A stretch of DNA of 64,000 nucleotides, taken from the NCBI RefSeq assembly GCF_037450285.1, contig NZ_JAQISN010000002.1, positions 434,001 through 498,000 of the forward strand, read 5' to 3'. The DNA is from Erwinia sp. SLM-02 (GTDB taxonomy: Bacteria; Pseudomonadota; Gammaproteobacteria; Enterobacterales; Enterobacteriaceae). The position numbers and the translations under genes were made by a program. Shown here in pieces: positions 23,870 to 32,581 of the stretch. Numbering within the stretch: position 1 is the stretch's first letter; the number at the start of each line of letters is the position of its first letter. Below the pieces are notes generated by a model that made no database searches, was not told where the DNA came from, and saw only the letters and a program-made list of their open reading frames with translations.

Positions 23870-24673
23870 ATGAGTGAATCAGTGACCCATGATGCACTGC
23901 TGGCGCGGCTGGCGCTGGCGGAAAAGGTGGCGCGCGCCGGGGGAGAAAAGGCGCTGGCGTATTTCCATCAGCGCGACAGCCTGGTGGTGGAAACCAAACA
24001 TGATTTGCAGGATGTCGTTTCAAAGGCCGACCGCGAAGTCGAGCAGATGATCGACCAGCAGATCCGCGCGCAGTACCCGGACGACGGCTTTCTGGGTGAA
24101 GAGTACGGGCTGCAGGGAGGCTCATCGGGCTATACCTGGGTGGTCGATCCGATTGACGGCACCAGCCCGTTCCTCAACGGCATGCCAAACTGGTGCGTCT
24201 CGGTGGCGGTGCTGCAGGACGGCGTGCCGGTCATCGGGGTGATTTATGCCCCCTGGTATCAGGAGTGCTACGTCGCCGCGCTGGGCCACGGGGCCACGCT
24301 GAACGGCAAGCGTTTACAGGTTGACCCTGCCCGCACGCTGCAGAACCACGTCACCGGTTTTGGTGCCAACAGCTACGTCAGCCCGGATGAGGTGGGGAAA
24401 ATTCTGGCCTCGCTGCTGGATGCGGGCGGCAACTTTATCCGCATCGGGTCCGGTGCGCTGATGCTGGCCTGGGTGGCCGCAGGCCGCGTGGTGGGCTACT
24501 ACGAACCCTACATGCACGCCTGGGACTGCCTGGCCGGTTACTGCCTGGTCAAAGAGGCGGGCGGCTGGTATCACCCGTTTAATACCGAAGGCGACCGCCT
24601 GCTGAAAGGCGCGCAGGTGCTGGCGGTGGCACCGGGCGCGGAAGCGGATCTGCGGCGCATCGCCGGGCTGTAG
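23870..24673 (+). CDS. Inositol monophosphatase family protein (copy 2)
   Basis: The 267-residue protein has the IMPase metal motifs: GEEYG near residue 76, DPIDGTSPFLNG near 94 and AWDCLAGYCLVKEAGG near 212. It is a paralogue of the IMPase at 16261, with shared blocks QRDSLVVETK, DVVSKADREVE and YEPYMHAWD. It follows the ATPase gene by 14 bases, so its product probably dephosphorylates the ligand brought in by the ABC importer. The last ten or so codons are partly repeated just after the stop (24676-24711), suggesting a small tandem duplication at the 3' end. Confidence 0.88.
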   Translation: MSESVTHDALLARLALAEKVARAGGEKALAYFHQRDSLVVETKHDLQDVVSKADREVEQMIDQQIRAQYPDDGFLGEEYGLQGGSSGYTWVVDPIDGTSPFLNGMPNWCVSVAVLQDGVPVIGVIYAPWYQECYVAALGHGATLNGKRLQVDPARTLQNHVTGFGANSYVSPDEVGKILASLLDAGGNFIRIGSGALMLAWVAAGRVVGYYEPYMHAWDCLAGYCLVKEAGGWYHPFNTEGDRLLKGAQVLAVAPGAEADLRRIAGL

Positions 24674-24675
24674 TG

Positions 24676-24711
24676 CCGGGCGCGGATCTGAAGCGCATTG
24701 CCAGACGGTAA
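24676..24711 (+). repeat. Partial duplication of the 3' end of the IMPase gene
   Basis: Just after the IMPase stop, CCGGGCGCGG-ATCTGAAGCG and the bases following repeat the end of the gene, lacking six bases and carrying several substitutions. Read in frame it gives P-G-A-D-L-K-R-I-A-R-R-stop, against P-G-A-E-A-D-L-R-R-I-A-G-L-stop in the gene. It looks like a decayed tandem duplication of about 40 bases. Confidence 0.6.
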
Positions 24712-24766
24712 CGCAGGCGAAAAACCAGCAAGCAACCGGTTATATAACGAGTTGACGCAGACCAGA

Positions 24767-24795
24767 CGCCTTACCTGCTTCCGGCGGGTAAGGCG
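24767..24795. terminator. Hairpin between convergent IMPase and CLC genes
   Basis: CGCCTTACCTGC pairs with GCGGGTAAGGCG (12 pairs, one G-T) with a five-base loop. It lies 13 bases beyond the CLC stop codon and 93 bases beyond the IMPase stop. It lacks a clear T tract. It may be a bidirectional terminator or a REP-like element. Confidence 0.5.
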
Positions 24796-24808
24796 CACAC
24801 CTTTAGCC

Positions 24809-26500
24809 TCAAATAAAGTCCTTCGCCTTTTGGATCAGGCTGGTTTTGGTCAGCGCCCCGACGTATTTTCGCTCCCGCGGATTGTTCAGTACCGGCAGGC
24901 GCTCCAGGGTGATGCGGGCGAACGCCTCCCAGCCTTCCCGAATAGTCTGGTTTTCAAAGATGGTCGGGAAGCTGGCGTCCATCACGCAGCTCACCGGCGA
25001 GGTCAGGGTAATCTCCTTATCCAGCACCTTATGCGAGATATCGTGAATCGAGACCGCGCCGAGGAAGGTGCCTTTATGGTCGATGACATAAACAAAGCGC
25101 TCGCGCTTCAGCGAGCTTACCGCCAGCGCTTTGCCTACCGAATCCTCCGGCGTCAGCGCCGCGCCGGAGACGATAAACTGCGAGATAATGCCGTTATCAA
25201 AATCGAATTTGGCATCCGAACGGCTGAAGTGGCTGTTGACCACCGAGTAGGTGCTGCCCGACTGCAGGCGATAGGCCAGCATCGACGCCAGCACGCAGGC
25301 GATCATGGTGGGGAACAGCAGGCTGCTGTTGAGCGTCATCTCCAGCACCATCAGCATCGCCATCAGCGGCGCCTGGCTTACCGATGACAGCACCGCCCCC
25401 ATGCCGACGGCGGCAAAGACTTCGGCGTTGCTGACCGGCACGCCGGCCATGATGGCCACCAGCGCCACCAGCTGCCCCATCAGCGCACCAATCAGCAGTG
25501 CCGGGGTGAACAGACCGCCCACCGCGCTGGACCCGACCGAGATCGCCGTTGCCAGCATTTTTAGCAGCAGCAGCGCCGCCAGCATCGGCAGCAGGAAGCT
25601 GCCCGCCATAATGCGCACGATCACCTCGTAGCCGTTGCCGAGGATCTGCGTGCTGCCGATCGCCAGCGCCCCCACCAGCACGCCGCCCAGCCCCAGCCGC
25701 AGCGGCAGGCTGCCGATGCGGGCGAACTGCCGCTTGCTCTGCCCAATCAGCCAGATCATCGCCCAGCCGAACAGCCCGGCCAGCAGGCCGACCCCCACCG
25801 TCAGCAGAATGCTGTCCGGCGTCAGCTCAAACTGCGCGTGGGAAAAGGGATAAATCGCCGACCGGTAGCCCAGCGACCACATGGTCAGCACCGCAACGCC
25901 GGAGGCGATAATCAGCGGGATCAGGCGCTGCATGGCCGAAATGCCGAAGGCGATTTCCGCCACGAAGATCGCCGACGCCAGCGGCGCATGATAGACCGAC
26001 GACAGACCGGCGGCGGCGGCCATCGCCACCACGTCGCTGTTTTTCAGCGGCAGGGATTTGAACAGCCAGCGCCCCATCAGGCTGCCGCTCAGCGCCGACA
26101 GCTGCACCATCGGCCCTTCCCGACCAATGGAGGCACCGCTGCTGATACTGGCCAGCGAGGAGAGGCCGCGAAACAGCGAGGTCCGGGTGGGCACACTGTC
26201 CAGCCGGGCGTTGATCACATCCAGATAATCGGTGCGAATCGTTTCCTTCTGTTCTAACGCCGCGGCATAGCGCAGGAAAAATCCGGCAATCAGCCCGCCG
26301 CCGCCCACGATCAGCGGCCAGAAATACCAGGGGTAGACGTGCATGGCCTCGGTGATATCCTGCTGACCGCCGAACAGCAGCAGATCGATAAGCTCGATCA
26401 GTTGGCGAAAGCCCAGCGTGACCAGCGACGCCACCAGCCCGACCGGGATCGCCACCAGAATGCTGGTCCAGTTAAGTGCATGTTTAGTGCCAATGGACAT
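24809..26500 (-). CDS. CLC-family chloride transporter with C-terminal CBS pair
   Basis: The 563-residue protein has the CLC signatures: SSGASIGREGPMVQLSALSG with the gating Glu (E128) and GSSAVGGLFTPALLIGALMG near residue 320. The C-terminal 130 residues form two CBS domains (VSGAALTPEDSVGKA and PVSCVMDASFPTIFENQ). The gating Glu suggests Cl-/H+ exchange or gated channel activity, as in ClcA and ClcB. CBS domains usually sense adenosine nucleotides. It is convergent with the IMPase gene and divergent from ygjR, and nothing ties it functionally to the inositol-phosphate locus. Confidence 0.9.
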   Translation of the reverse strand: MSIGTKHALNWTSILVAIPVGLVASLVTLGFRQLIELIDLLLFGGQQDITEAMHVYPWYFWPLIVGGGGLIAGFFLRYAAALEQKETIRTDYLDVINARLDSVPTRTSLFRGLSSLASISSGASIGREGPMVQLSALSGSLMGRWLFKSLPLKNSDVVAMAAAAGLSSVYHAPLASAIFVAEIAFGISAMQRLIPLIIASGVAVLTMWSLGYRSAIYPFSHAQFELTPDSILLTVGVGLLAGLFGWAMIWLIGQSKRQFARIGSLPLRLGLGGVLVGALAIGSTQILGNGYEVIVRIMAGSFLLPMLAALLLLKMLATAISVGSSAVGGLFTPALLIGALMGQLVALVAIMAGVPVSNAEVFAAVGMGAVLSSVSQAPLMAMLMVLEMTLNSSLLFPTMIACVLASMLAYRLQSGSTYSVVNSHFSRSDAKFDFDNGIISQFIVSGAALTPEDSVGKALAVSSLKRERFVYVIDHKGTFLGAVSIHDISHKVLDKEITLTSPVSCVMDASFPTIFENQTIREGWEAFARITLERLPVLNNPRERKYVGALTKTSLIQKAKDFI

Positions 26501-26674
26501 CGTTTTACCCCGAAATTCTTTTCTCTATCGTGCGAGAGCGGCGGCGAAAAATCAAATCGTGACCGCGACGTCGGCATGACGTTTTTAGCCATTGCACCCG
26601 GGCTGCCGCATGTTAATCTGCCTTTTCCCTTTTTGGCCGCTACCGCCCGGCCTGCTTAGAGAACGGACTATACT

Positions 26675-27673
26675 ATGATTCGCTTTGCCGTCGTTGGAAC
26701 CAACTGGATCACCCGTCAGTTTGTCGATGCCGCTCATGAAACGGGTAAGTTTAAGCTGACCGCCGTCTATTCCCGCACCCTTGAACAGGCGCAGACCTTC
26801 GCCAGCGATTATCCGGTAGAGCAGCTTTTTGACTCGCTGGAAGAGATGGCCCAGTCCGATCTGATCGATGCGGTTTATATCGCCAGCCCGAACGCTCTGC
26901 ACTGCCCGCAGTCCCTGCTGTTCTTACGCCAGCGCAAGCACGTGATGTGTGAAAAGCCGCTGGCGTCGAACCTGCGTGAAGTGGAAGAGATGGTGGCCTG
27001 CGCGCGTGAACATCAGGTTGTGCTGTTCGAAGCCTTCAAAACCGCCAGCCTGCCGAACTTCCAGCTGCTACAGCAGTCGCTGCCAAAGATCGGCATCCTG
27101 CGTAAGGCGCTGATTAACTACTGCCAGTACTCTTCCCGCTACCAGCGCTACCTTGACGGTGAAAACCCGAATACCTTTAATCCGCGCTGGTCCAACGGCT
27201 CGATTATGGATATTGGCTACTACTGCCTGGGTACGGCGGTCAGCCTGTGGGGCGAGCCGCAGAAGGTCACCGCCAGCGCCACGCTGCTGGAAAGCGGCGT
27301 GGACGGTGCGGGCACCGTGCTGCTGGACTACGGCAGCTTCGACGTGACCCTGCAGCATTCCAAAATCAGCCAGTCGGTGCTGCCGAGCGAGATCCAGGGG
27401 GAAGCCGGTTCACTGGTGATTGAGCACGTTTCCGAATGCCAGAACGTCAGCTTTGTGGCGCGCGGCGCGAAACCGCAGGATCTCAGCCAGCCGCAGCATA
27501 TCAACACCATGCTGTACGAAGCAGAAACCTTTGCCCGCCTGATTGAAAGCAACGAGATTAACCATCCCGGTCTGAACTACTCGTTAAGCATGGCGCGGCT
27601 GCTGACGGAAATCCGCCGCCAGACCGGCGTGGTATTCCCGGCCGACGGGCAGGAACCGACGTTAAACTGCTGA
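26675..27673 (+). CDS. ygjR: YgjR, Gfo/Idh/MocA family oxidoreductase
   Basis: The 332-residue product has an N-terminal Rossmann fold (FAVVGTNWITRQFVDAAHET), the family motif EKPLASNLREVEEM with the catalytic Lys near residue 94, and a C-terminal alpha/beta domain (RWSNGSIMDIGYYCLG). E. coli YgjR is its likely orthologue; its substrate is not established. Members of this family oxidise or reduce sugars and inositols with NAD(P). It sits upstream of sstT; in E. coli ygjR lies between ygjQ and alx-sstT, so alx is missing here. Confidence 0.85.
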   Translation: MIRFAVVGTNWITRQFVDAAHETGKFKLTAVYSRTLEQAQTFASDYPVEQLFDSLEEMAQSDLIDAVYIASPNALHCPQSLLFLRQRKHVMCEKPLASNLREVEEMVACAREHQVVLFEAFKTASLPNFQLLQQSLPKIGILRKALINYCQYSSRYQRYLDGENPNTFNPRWSNGSIMDIGYYCLGTAVSLWGEPQKVTASATLLESGVDGAGTVLLDYGSFDVTLQHSKISQSVLPSEIQGEAGSLVIEHVSECQNVSFVARGAKPQDLSQPQHINTMLYEAETFARLIESNEINHPGLNYSLSMARLLTEIRRQTGVVFPADGQEPTLNC

Positions 27674-27690
27674 TCATCCCTCTCGTCTGA

Positions 27691-27716
27691 TGCTGCGGGC
27701 ATTTTGTGCCGCAGCA
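27691..27716 (+). terminator. Hairpin after ygjR
   Basis: TGCTGCGGGCA and TGCCGCAGCA form a ten-pair stem with one bulged G and a five-base loop, 17 bases past the ygjR stop, followed by CGGCTTTACG. The T tract is short, so termination is plausible but not certain. Confidence 0.45.
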
Positions 27717-27864
27717 CGGCTTTACGCCGATCGACAGCGGCTAATTCCGAATTTCCCCTTCCCCTGACAGAACATTTCCTTATACTTCCCTGCGCAAACA
27801 CACAGAAGCCGCCGCATTCAGTGCCGTGCGGCAGAACTATAGATAACGACAGTGATTTAAAACT

Positions 27865-29118
27865 ATGAGTAAAGAAAACAGGGGTCGCGGGGTCATCCAG
27901 CGCCTGATGCAGGGAAGCCTGGTAACACAAATCATGATCGGACTGCTGGCGGGTATCGCCCTGGCCTGGTTCTCTAAAAGCAATGCGCTGGCCGTGGGCC
28001 TGCTGGGCGAGCTGTTCGTTAGCGCCCTGAAAGCCGTGGCGCCCGTTCTGGTGCTGGTGCTGGTGATCGCCTCCATCGCCAGCCATCAGCAGGGCCAGAA
28101 AACCAATATTCGCCCGATCGTTATGCTGTATCTGCTCAGCACCTTCTGCGCGGCGGTGGTTGCCGTCGTTGCCAGCCACCTGCTGCCGCAGAGCCTGACG
28201 CTGCGCGCGGCCAGTACCGAAATCACCCCGCCTTCCGGCATCCTGGAAGTGCTCGACGGCCTGCTGATGAGCATGGTGGCCAACCCGATTGAAGCGCTGA
28301 TGAAAGCCAACTATATCGGCATTCTGGTGTGGGGTATCGGCCTGGGCCTGGCGTTCCGCCACAGCAGCGCCACCACCCGTACCTTCCTCAGCGATGCGTC
28401 GGATGCCGTGACCCGCCTGGTACGCGTGGTGATCCGCTTTGCGCCGATCGGCATCTTTGGCCTGGTCGGTTCAATTCTGGCCTCAACCGGCTTTGAAGCG
28501 CTGTGGGACTACGCCCACCTGCTGGGCCTGCTGCTCGGCTGTATGCTGCTGATGGCGCTGGTATTTAACCCGATTCTGGTGTGGTGGCAGATCCGCCGCA
28601 ACCCGTATCCGCTGGTGTTTACCTGCCTGCGCGAAAGCGGCGTGACCGCCTTCTTTACCCGCAGCTCGGCGGCGAATATTCCGGTGAATATGGCGCTGGC
28701 GAAAAAGCTGAATCTGGATGAAGACACCTACTCCGTCTCGATTCCAATCGGGGCGAACATCAGTATGGCGGGAGCCTCCATCACCATTACCGTGCTGACG
28801 CTGGCGGCGGTGAATACCTTGGGGATTCAAGTGGATGTCGGCACGGCCATTCTGCTGAGCCTGGTGGCGTCGATCTGTGCCTGTGGCGCATCCGGCGTGG
28901 CCGGTGGTTCGCTGCTGCTGATCCCGGTGGCCTGTAACATGTTCGGTATTCCGAATGAGGTGGCCATGCAGGTGGTGGCGGTGGGCTTTATTATTGGCGT
29001 ACTGCAGGATTCGGCGGAAACCGCACTGAACTCGTCGGCGGATATTCTGTTTACCGCCGCGGCCTGTATGGCGGAAGACCGCCGTGCGGGCGTGGTGAAG
29101 TCGCAAACGCAAGAGTAA
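27865..29118 (+). CDS. sstT: SstT, Na+/serine-threonine symporter
   Basis: The 417-residue membrane protein is a DAACS-family (glutamate transporter fold) symporter. Hallmarks are FFTRSSAANIPVNMALAKKL (serine-rich hairpin, near residue 263), SIPIGANISMAGASITITVL near 293 and the closing VLQDSAETALNSSADILFTA near 375. SstT takes up serine and threonine with sodium. It follows ygjR at 191 bases, with a hairpin between, so it is probably transcribed on its own. It is convergent with uxaA. Confidence 0.94.
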   Translation: MSKENRGRGVIQRLMQGSLVTQIMIGLLAGIALAWFSKSNALAVGLLGELFVSALKAVAPVLVLVLVIASIASHQQGQKTNIRPIVMLYLLSTFCAAVVAVVASHLLPQSLTLRAASTEITPPSGILEVLDGLLMSMVANPIEALMKANYIGILVWGIGLGLAFRHSSATTRTFLSDASDAVTRLVRVVIRFAPIGIFGLVGSILASTGFEALWDYAHLLGLLLGCMLLMALVFNPILVWWQIRRNPYPLVFTCLRESGVTAFFTRSSAANIPVNMALAKKLNLDEDTYSVSIPIGANISMAGASITITVLTLAAVNTLGIQVDVGTAILLSLVASICACGASGVAGGSLLLIPVACNMFGIPNEVAMQVVAVGFIIGVLQDSAETALNSSADILFTAAACMAEDRRAGVVKSQTQE

Positions 29119-29125
29119 TCCCGAC

Positions 29126-29160
29126 CGGCCTGGTTTCCCTCTCTGTGGGAAACCAGGCCG
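29126..29160. terminator. Long hairpin between convergent sstT and uxaA
   Basis: CGGCCTGGTTTCCC and GGGAAACCAGGCCG form 14 perfect pairs around a seven-base loop, seven bases after the sstT stop and 107 bases past the uxaA stop. There is no strong T tract, but the stem is very stable and the position fits a bidirectional transcript end. Confidence 0.6.
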
Positions 29161-29266
29161 TAACGCCCGCAACAGGCGGCGTACAAGTTTAATCGGCTAT
29201 CAATGCTGAACTCACCGCAGACCGTCAATACCTCCTGTCAAAGTCCGCAGCATCCCTCCTTCAGCC

Positions 29267-30754
29267 TTACAGCGTCACACCACTTTTAAAGATCGCCAAC
29301 TCGCGGAACTCATTCACTTCGTTGCGCGCCGGTCGCCCGTTCGCAATCTCAACGATGGTATCCACAAAGCTCGCCAGCAGGTCCGGCATCTCGGTGCCGT
29401 GAATCAGCTGACCGGCATCGAAGTCGATCCAGTGCGGCTTCTTCTTCGCCAGCTCGCTGTTGGTCGCCAGCTTCACCGTCGGCACAAATCCACCGTACGG
29501 CGTGCCGCGACCGGTGCTGAACAGCACCATATGGCAGCCCGCACCGGCCAGCGCGCTGGTGGCGACCGCATCGTTGCCCGGCGCGCTGAGCAGGTTCAGG
29601 CCCGGCTCTTTCAGGCGCTCGCCGTATTTCAGCACGTCCACCACCTGGCTCTGCCCGGCTTTCTGCGTACAGCCCAGCGACTTCTCTTCCAGGGTGGTGA
29701 TACCGCCCGCTTTGTTGCCCGGTGACGGGTTTTCATAGATCGGCTGGTTGTGGGCGATAAAGTACTTCTTGAAGTCGTTCACCATGCTGACGGTTTTCTC
29801 GAAGGTCGACTCGTCGCGGCAGCGGCTCATCAGAATACGCTCCGCACCGAACATTTCCGGCACTTCGGTCAGCACGGTGGTTCCGCCGTTGGCGATCATC
29901 TGGTCCGAGAAGCGGCCCAGCAGCGGGTTGGCGGTAATACCGGAAAGCCCGTCCGAGCCGCCGCACTCCAGGCCGAACTTCAGTTCGCTGAGTTTGCCCG
30001 GCTGGCGTCGATCGTGGCGCATCATTTCGTACAGCGCGTGCAGCTGTTCCAGCCCCGCTTCCACTTCATCATCCTGCTGCTGGCAAATCATGTAGCGCAC
30101 GCGGCTGTCGTCATACGCGCCCAGCGTCTCGCGGAACTCATCCACCTGGTTGTTTTCACAGCCGAGGCCGATCACCAGCACCGCCCCGGCATTCGGGTGG
30201 CGCACCATGTTCTGCAGCATGGTACGGGTGTTCTCATGGTCCTGCCCCAGCTGCGAGCAGCCGAAGGTATGGCTGAACAGATGCACGCCGTCGATGCCTT
30301 CCGCCTGATTAGTCTCTTTCAGGAAGCGCTGCAGGATCTGTCGGGCAATACCGTTAACGCAGCCGACCGTCGGCAGGATCCACAGTTCGTTACGGATGCC
30401 GACGTCGCCATTATCACGGCGGAAGATCTGCACCTCACGATCCGCTGCCTGCGGCGGCACGGTGGCGAAGTCAGGCAGGTATTCATACTCATCCAGGTCG
30501 CTCAGGTTGGTGCGTGCGTTCTGTGAGTGAATAATTTCGCCTGGGGCAACCGGGTGGGTAGCATGGCCGATCGGCAGGCCATATTTCATCACCAGGTCGC
30601 CGGTTTCCAGCGGCTGGAGGGCAAATTTATGCCCGCGCCCGACCGGCTGGGCCAGCACCACGGAATGCTGGCCGATAGTGACCTGCTCGCCCTCTTCCAG
30701 GTCGCGCAGCGCGACGGCAACATTATCCAGATCGTGAATTTTCAGACTTTGCAT
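29267..30754 (-). CDS. uxaA: UxaA, D-altronate dehydratase
   Basis: The 495-residue protein equals E. coli UxaA in length. It begins MQSLKIHDLDNVAVALRDLE and contains TFGCSQLGQDHENT near residue 155, GLECGGSDGLSGITANP near 265 and STGRGTPYGG near 415. It converts D-altronate to 2-keto-3-deoxygluconate in galacturonate breakdown, using Fe2+. The start at 30754, with TAAGG eight bases upstream, replaces a longer open frame that runs into uxaB. It is ten bases downstream of uxaB in one operon; uxaC and exuT are not here. Confidence 0.95.
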   Translation of the reverse strand: MQSLKIHDLDNVAVALRDLEEGEQVTIGQHSVVLAQPVGRGHKFALQPLETGDLVMKYGLPIGHATHPVAPGEIIHSQNARTNLSDLDEYEYLPDFATVPPQAADREVQIFRRDNGDVGIRNELWILPTVGCVNGIARQILQRFLKETNQAEGIDGVHLFSHTFGCSQLGQDHENTRTMLQNMVRHPNAGAVLVIGLGCENNQVDEFRETLGAYDDSRVRYMICQQQDDEVEAGLEQLHALYEMMRHDRRQPGKLSELKFGLECGGSDGLSGITANPLLGRFSDQMIANGGTTVLTEVPEMFGAERILMSRCRDESTFEKTVSMVNDFKKYFIAHNQPIYENPSPGNKAGGITTLEEKSLGCTQKAGQSQVVDVLKYGERLKEPGLNLLSAPGNDAVATSALAGAGCHMVLFSTGRGTPYGGFVPTVKLATNSELAKKKPHWIDFDAGQLIHGTEMPDLLASFVDTIVEIANGRPARNEVNEFRELAIFKSGVTL

Positions 30755-30764
30755 CGCGAATACC

Positions 30765-32213
30765 TTACTTAATCTGCGCCAGCGTGGCGCGCATACCAAC
30801 GGTAATAATCTGTTCCAGCTGAGCGATCACGCTCGCCGTCAGGCCCGGAAGACGGTTCAGATCCTGCCCCCAGTGGGCATCATCGGCCAGCACCTCGCTG
30901 ACCAGCTGGCCGAGGGGGATATCGTGTGCCTCCGCCAGCGGCCACAGCGAAGCAAAGCGCTCCAGCCAGCGGGCGTCGTCCTGCAGCGGGTAGCGGGTGC
31001 CGCTGCGCTCACCGCGGTAGTACGCCAGCAGTGCCGCAAAGGCAAAGCTCAGTCGCGGTGAGGGCGCACCCTGCTGTTCAATCTGCGTCAGCAGCGCGGG
31101 CAGCAGTCGGGTGCGGAACTTGGTCATGCCGTTCAGCGCAATCGCGCTGAGCTGATGGCGGATAAACGGGTTGCGGAAGCGGTTGAGTACCGCATCGGCG
31201 AAGGCGTTCAGCTCGTCCGGGGACTGCGCCAGCGTCGGGATAATCTCCTGACGCAGGGTGGCATCGATAAAGGCGGCCACATCGGCGTCATCCATCGCTT
31301 CACCGACGGTATCCAGCCCGGCGAGGAACGCCACCGGCACCATCGCGGTGTGCGCGCCGTTGAGGATCGCCACCTTGCGGGCCTTATACGGCGCAATGTC
31401 GTCAACCATACGAATGTTCAGGGAAAGCTGGTCAAGGCGCAGCGCCCGGGCCACCCATTCCGGTCCTTCAATTATCAGCTGGTAGTAAACCTCACCGGCC
31501 ACCAGATAGTCGTCGCGATAGCCCAGCTCCGCGTGCAGGTCGCCGGCATCGTCGGGGTAGCCGGTCACAATGCGGTCCACCAGCGTCGAGCAGAAGGTAT
31601 TGTTCTGCTCAATCCACTGAGCAAACGCCGCCGGCAGCTGCCAGTCGCGGGCCAGGCGCAGAACCAGTTCACGCAGCGCGGCACCGTTATCGTCGATCAG
31701 TTCGCAGGGCAGGATCACCCAGCCTTTATCCGCCGCGCCGTCAAAGTGCTGCCAGCGCTCCAGCAGCAGTCGGGTCAGCTTGGCCGGGAAGCTGGCAGGC
31801 GGTGCGCTCTCCAGGGTGTCGGCAGCATCCAGGCTGATGCCCGCTTCGGTGGTATTGGAGAAGACAAACTTCATCTCCGGATTACGCGCCAGCGCCAGGA
31901 ATTCTTCGTAGTCATCGACCGGATGAATTTCGCGGTTAACCGAGCGGATCAGCCGCGCTTCGCTGACCACCTTCCCCTCGTCGTTAATGCCGCGGATCAG
32001 CGTGGTATACAGCCCCTGCTGGCTGTTCAGGCTGCGTTTTGCCGCACTGTTGCGCGGCCTGACCACCACCACACCGGCATCGAGATCGGTGTGCTCGTTC
32101 AGCAGGTCTAACTGCCAGTCGATAAAGGCGCGAAGAAAATTGCCCTCACCGAACTGGATCACGCGTTCGGCATCCTGGCGGCCGGGAAAATTATCACGGT
32201 TCAGCGTCTGCAT
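30765..32213 (-). CDS. uxaB: UxaB, altronate oxidoreductase (tagaturonate reductase)
   Basis: The 482-residue protein is a long-chain mannitol dehydrogenase-family member. VIQFGEGNFLRAFIDWQLDL near residue 20 forms the NAD-binding start, and the catalytic motif APYKARKVAILNGAHT lies near 265. UxaB reduces D-tagaturonate to D-altronate with NADH. It is the first gene of the uxaB-uxaA operon, divergent from exuR. In E. coli uxaB stands apart from uxaCA, so this is a rearranged set. A CRP-like site and ExuR-type half-sites lie upstream. Confidence 0.95.
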   Translation of the reverse strand: MQTLNRDNFPGRQDAERVIQFGEGNFLRAFIDWQLDLLNEHTDLDAGVVVVRPRNSAAKRSLNSQQGLYTTLIRGINDEGKVVSEARLIRSVNREIHPVDDYEEFLALARNPEMKFVFSNTTEAGISLDAADTLESAPPASFPAKLTRLLLERWQHFDGAADKGWVILPCELIDDNGAALRELVLRLARDWQLPAAFAQWIEQNNTFCSTLVDRIVTGYPDDAGDLHAELGYRDDYLVAGEVYYQLIIEGPEWVARALRLDQLSLNIRMVDDIAPYKARKVAILNGAHTAMVPVAFLAGLDTVGEAMDDADVAAFIDATLRQEIIPTLAQSPDELNAFADAVLNRFRNPFIRHQLSAIALNGMTKFRTRLLPALLTQIEQQGAPSPRLSFAFAALLAYYRGERSGTRYPLQDDARWLERFASLWPLAEAHDIPLGQLVSEVLADDAHWGQDLNRLPGLTASVIAQLEQIITVGMRATLAQIK

Positions 32214-32243
32214 CTGGTATCCCCTGGAAAGTTCTGTGTTTCA

Positions 32244-32269
32244 ATACCAACAAAGTTATCATACCAATT
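32244..32269. promoter_or_regulatory. Candidate ExuR-binding half-sites
   Basis: ATACCAA occurs at 32244-32250 and ATACCAATT at 32261-32269, separated by ten bases. Remembered ExuR/UxuR operators are palindromes built on AATTGGTATACCAATT. Only the ATACCAATT arm is well conserved here, so this is a tentative call. They lie 30 to 55 bases upstream of the uxaB start. Confidence 0.4.
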
Positions 32270-32291
32270 ATGCCAGGCGCTGAATAAATAG

Positions 32292-32307
32292 TGCGAAATA
32301 GATCACA
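32292..32307. promoter_or_regulatory. Probable CRP site upstream of uxaBA
   Basis: TGCGA-AATAGA-TCACA matches nine of ten conserved CRP bases. It is centred about 86 bases upstream of the uxaB start codon, a suitable position for catabolite activation of galacturonate genes. Confidence 0.6.
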
Positions 32308-32581
32308 AAAAACACTATTAACTGCGGGTGATTAGCGACACGGATTGGTCGATGAAAATACAATTCATTGTAAAACAACATATAAATACACGATCGGCTT
32401 GCAAACCGTTATTAGCGGCGCGGTCTTAACCTCAGACGCAAAGGTATAACATCTTTATCCCTCCTCCGGTGGAGTAACGGGAAGACTGCCTTGCAAGACC
32501 CTGCCGAGCGTCTGTTTTTTTAGCGCGGGGAAAGTGGTATAACAGGTTTCAGAAAAATTATTGCGTATCGGAGCGTGGACC

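Larger units (their letters stand above)
32214..32581. other. Intergenic region between uxaB and exuR
   Basis: This 368-base divergent region contains no convincing gene. It holds two ATACCAA half-sites (32244, 32261), a CRP-like site (32292) and an AT-rich stretch. The GGTTTCAG area before 32561 leads to the exuR ribosome site. No clear structured RNA was recognised. Confidence 0.6.
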
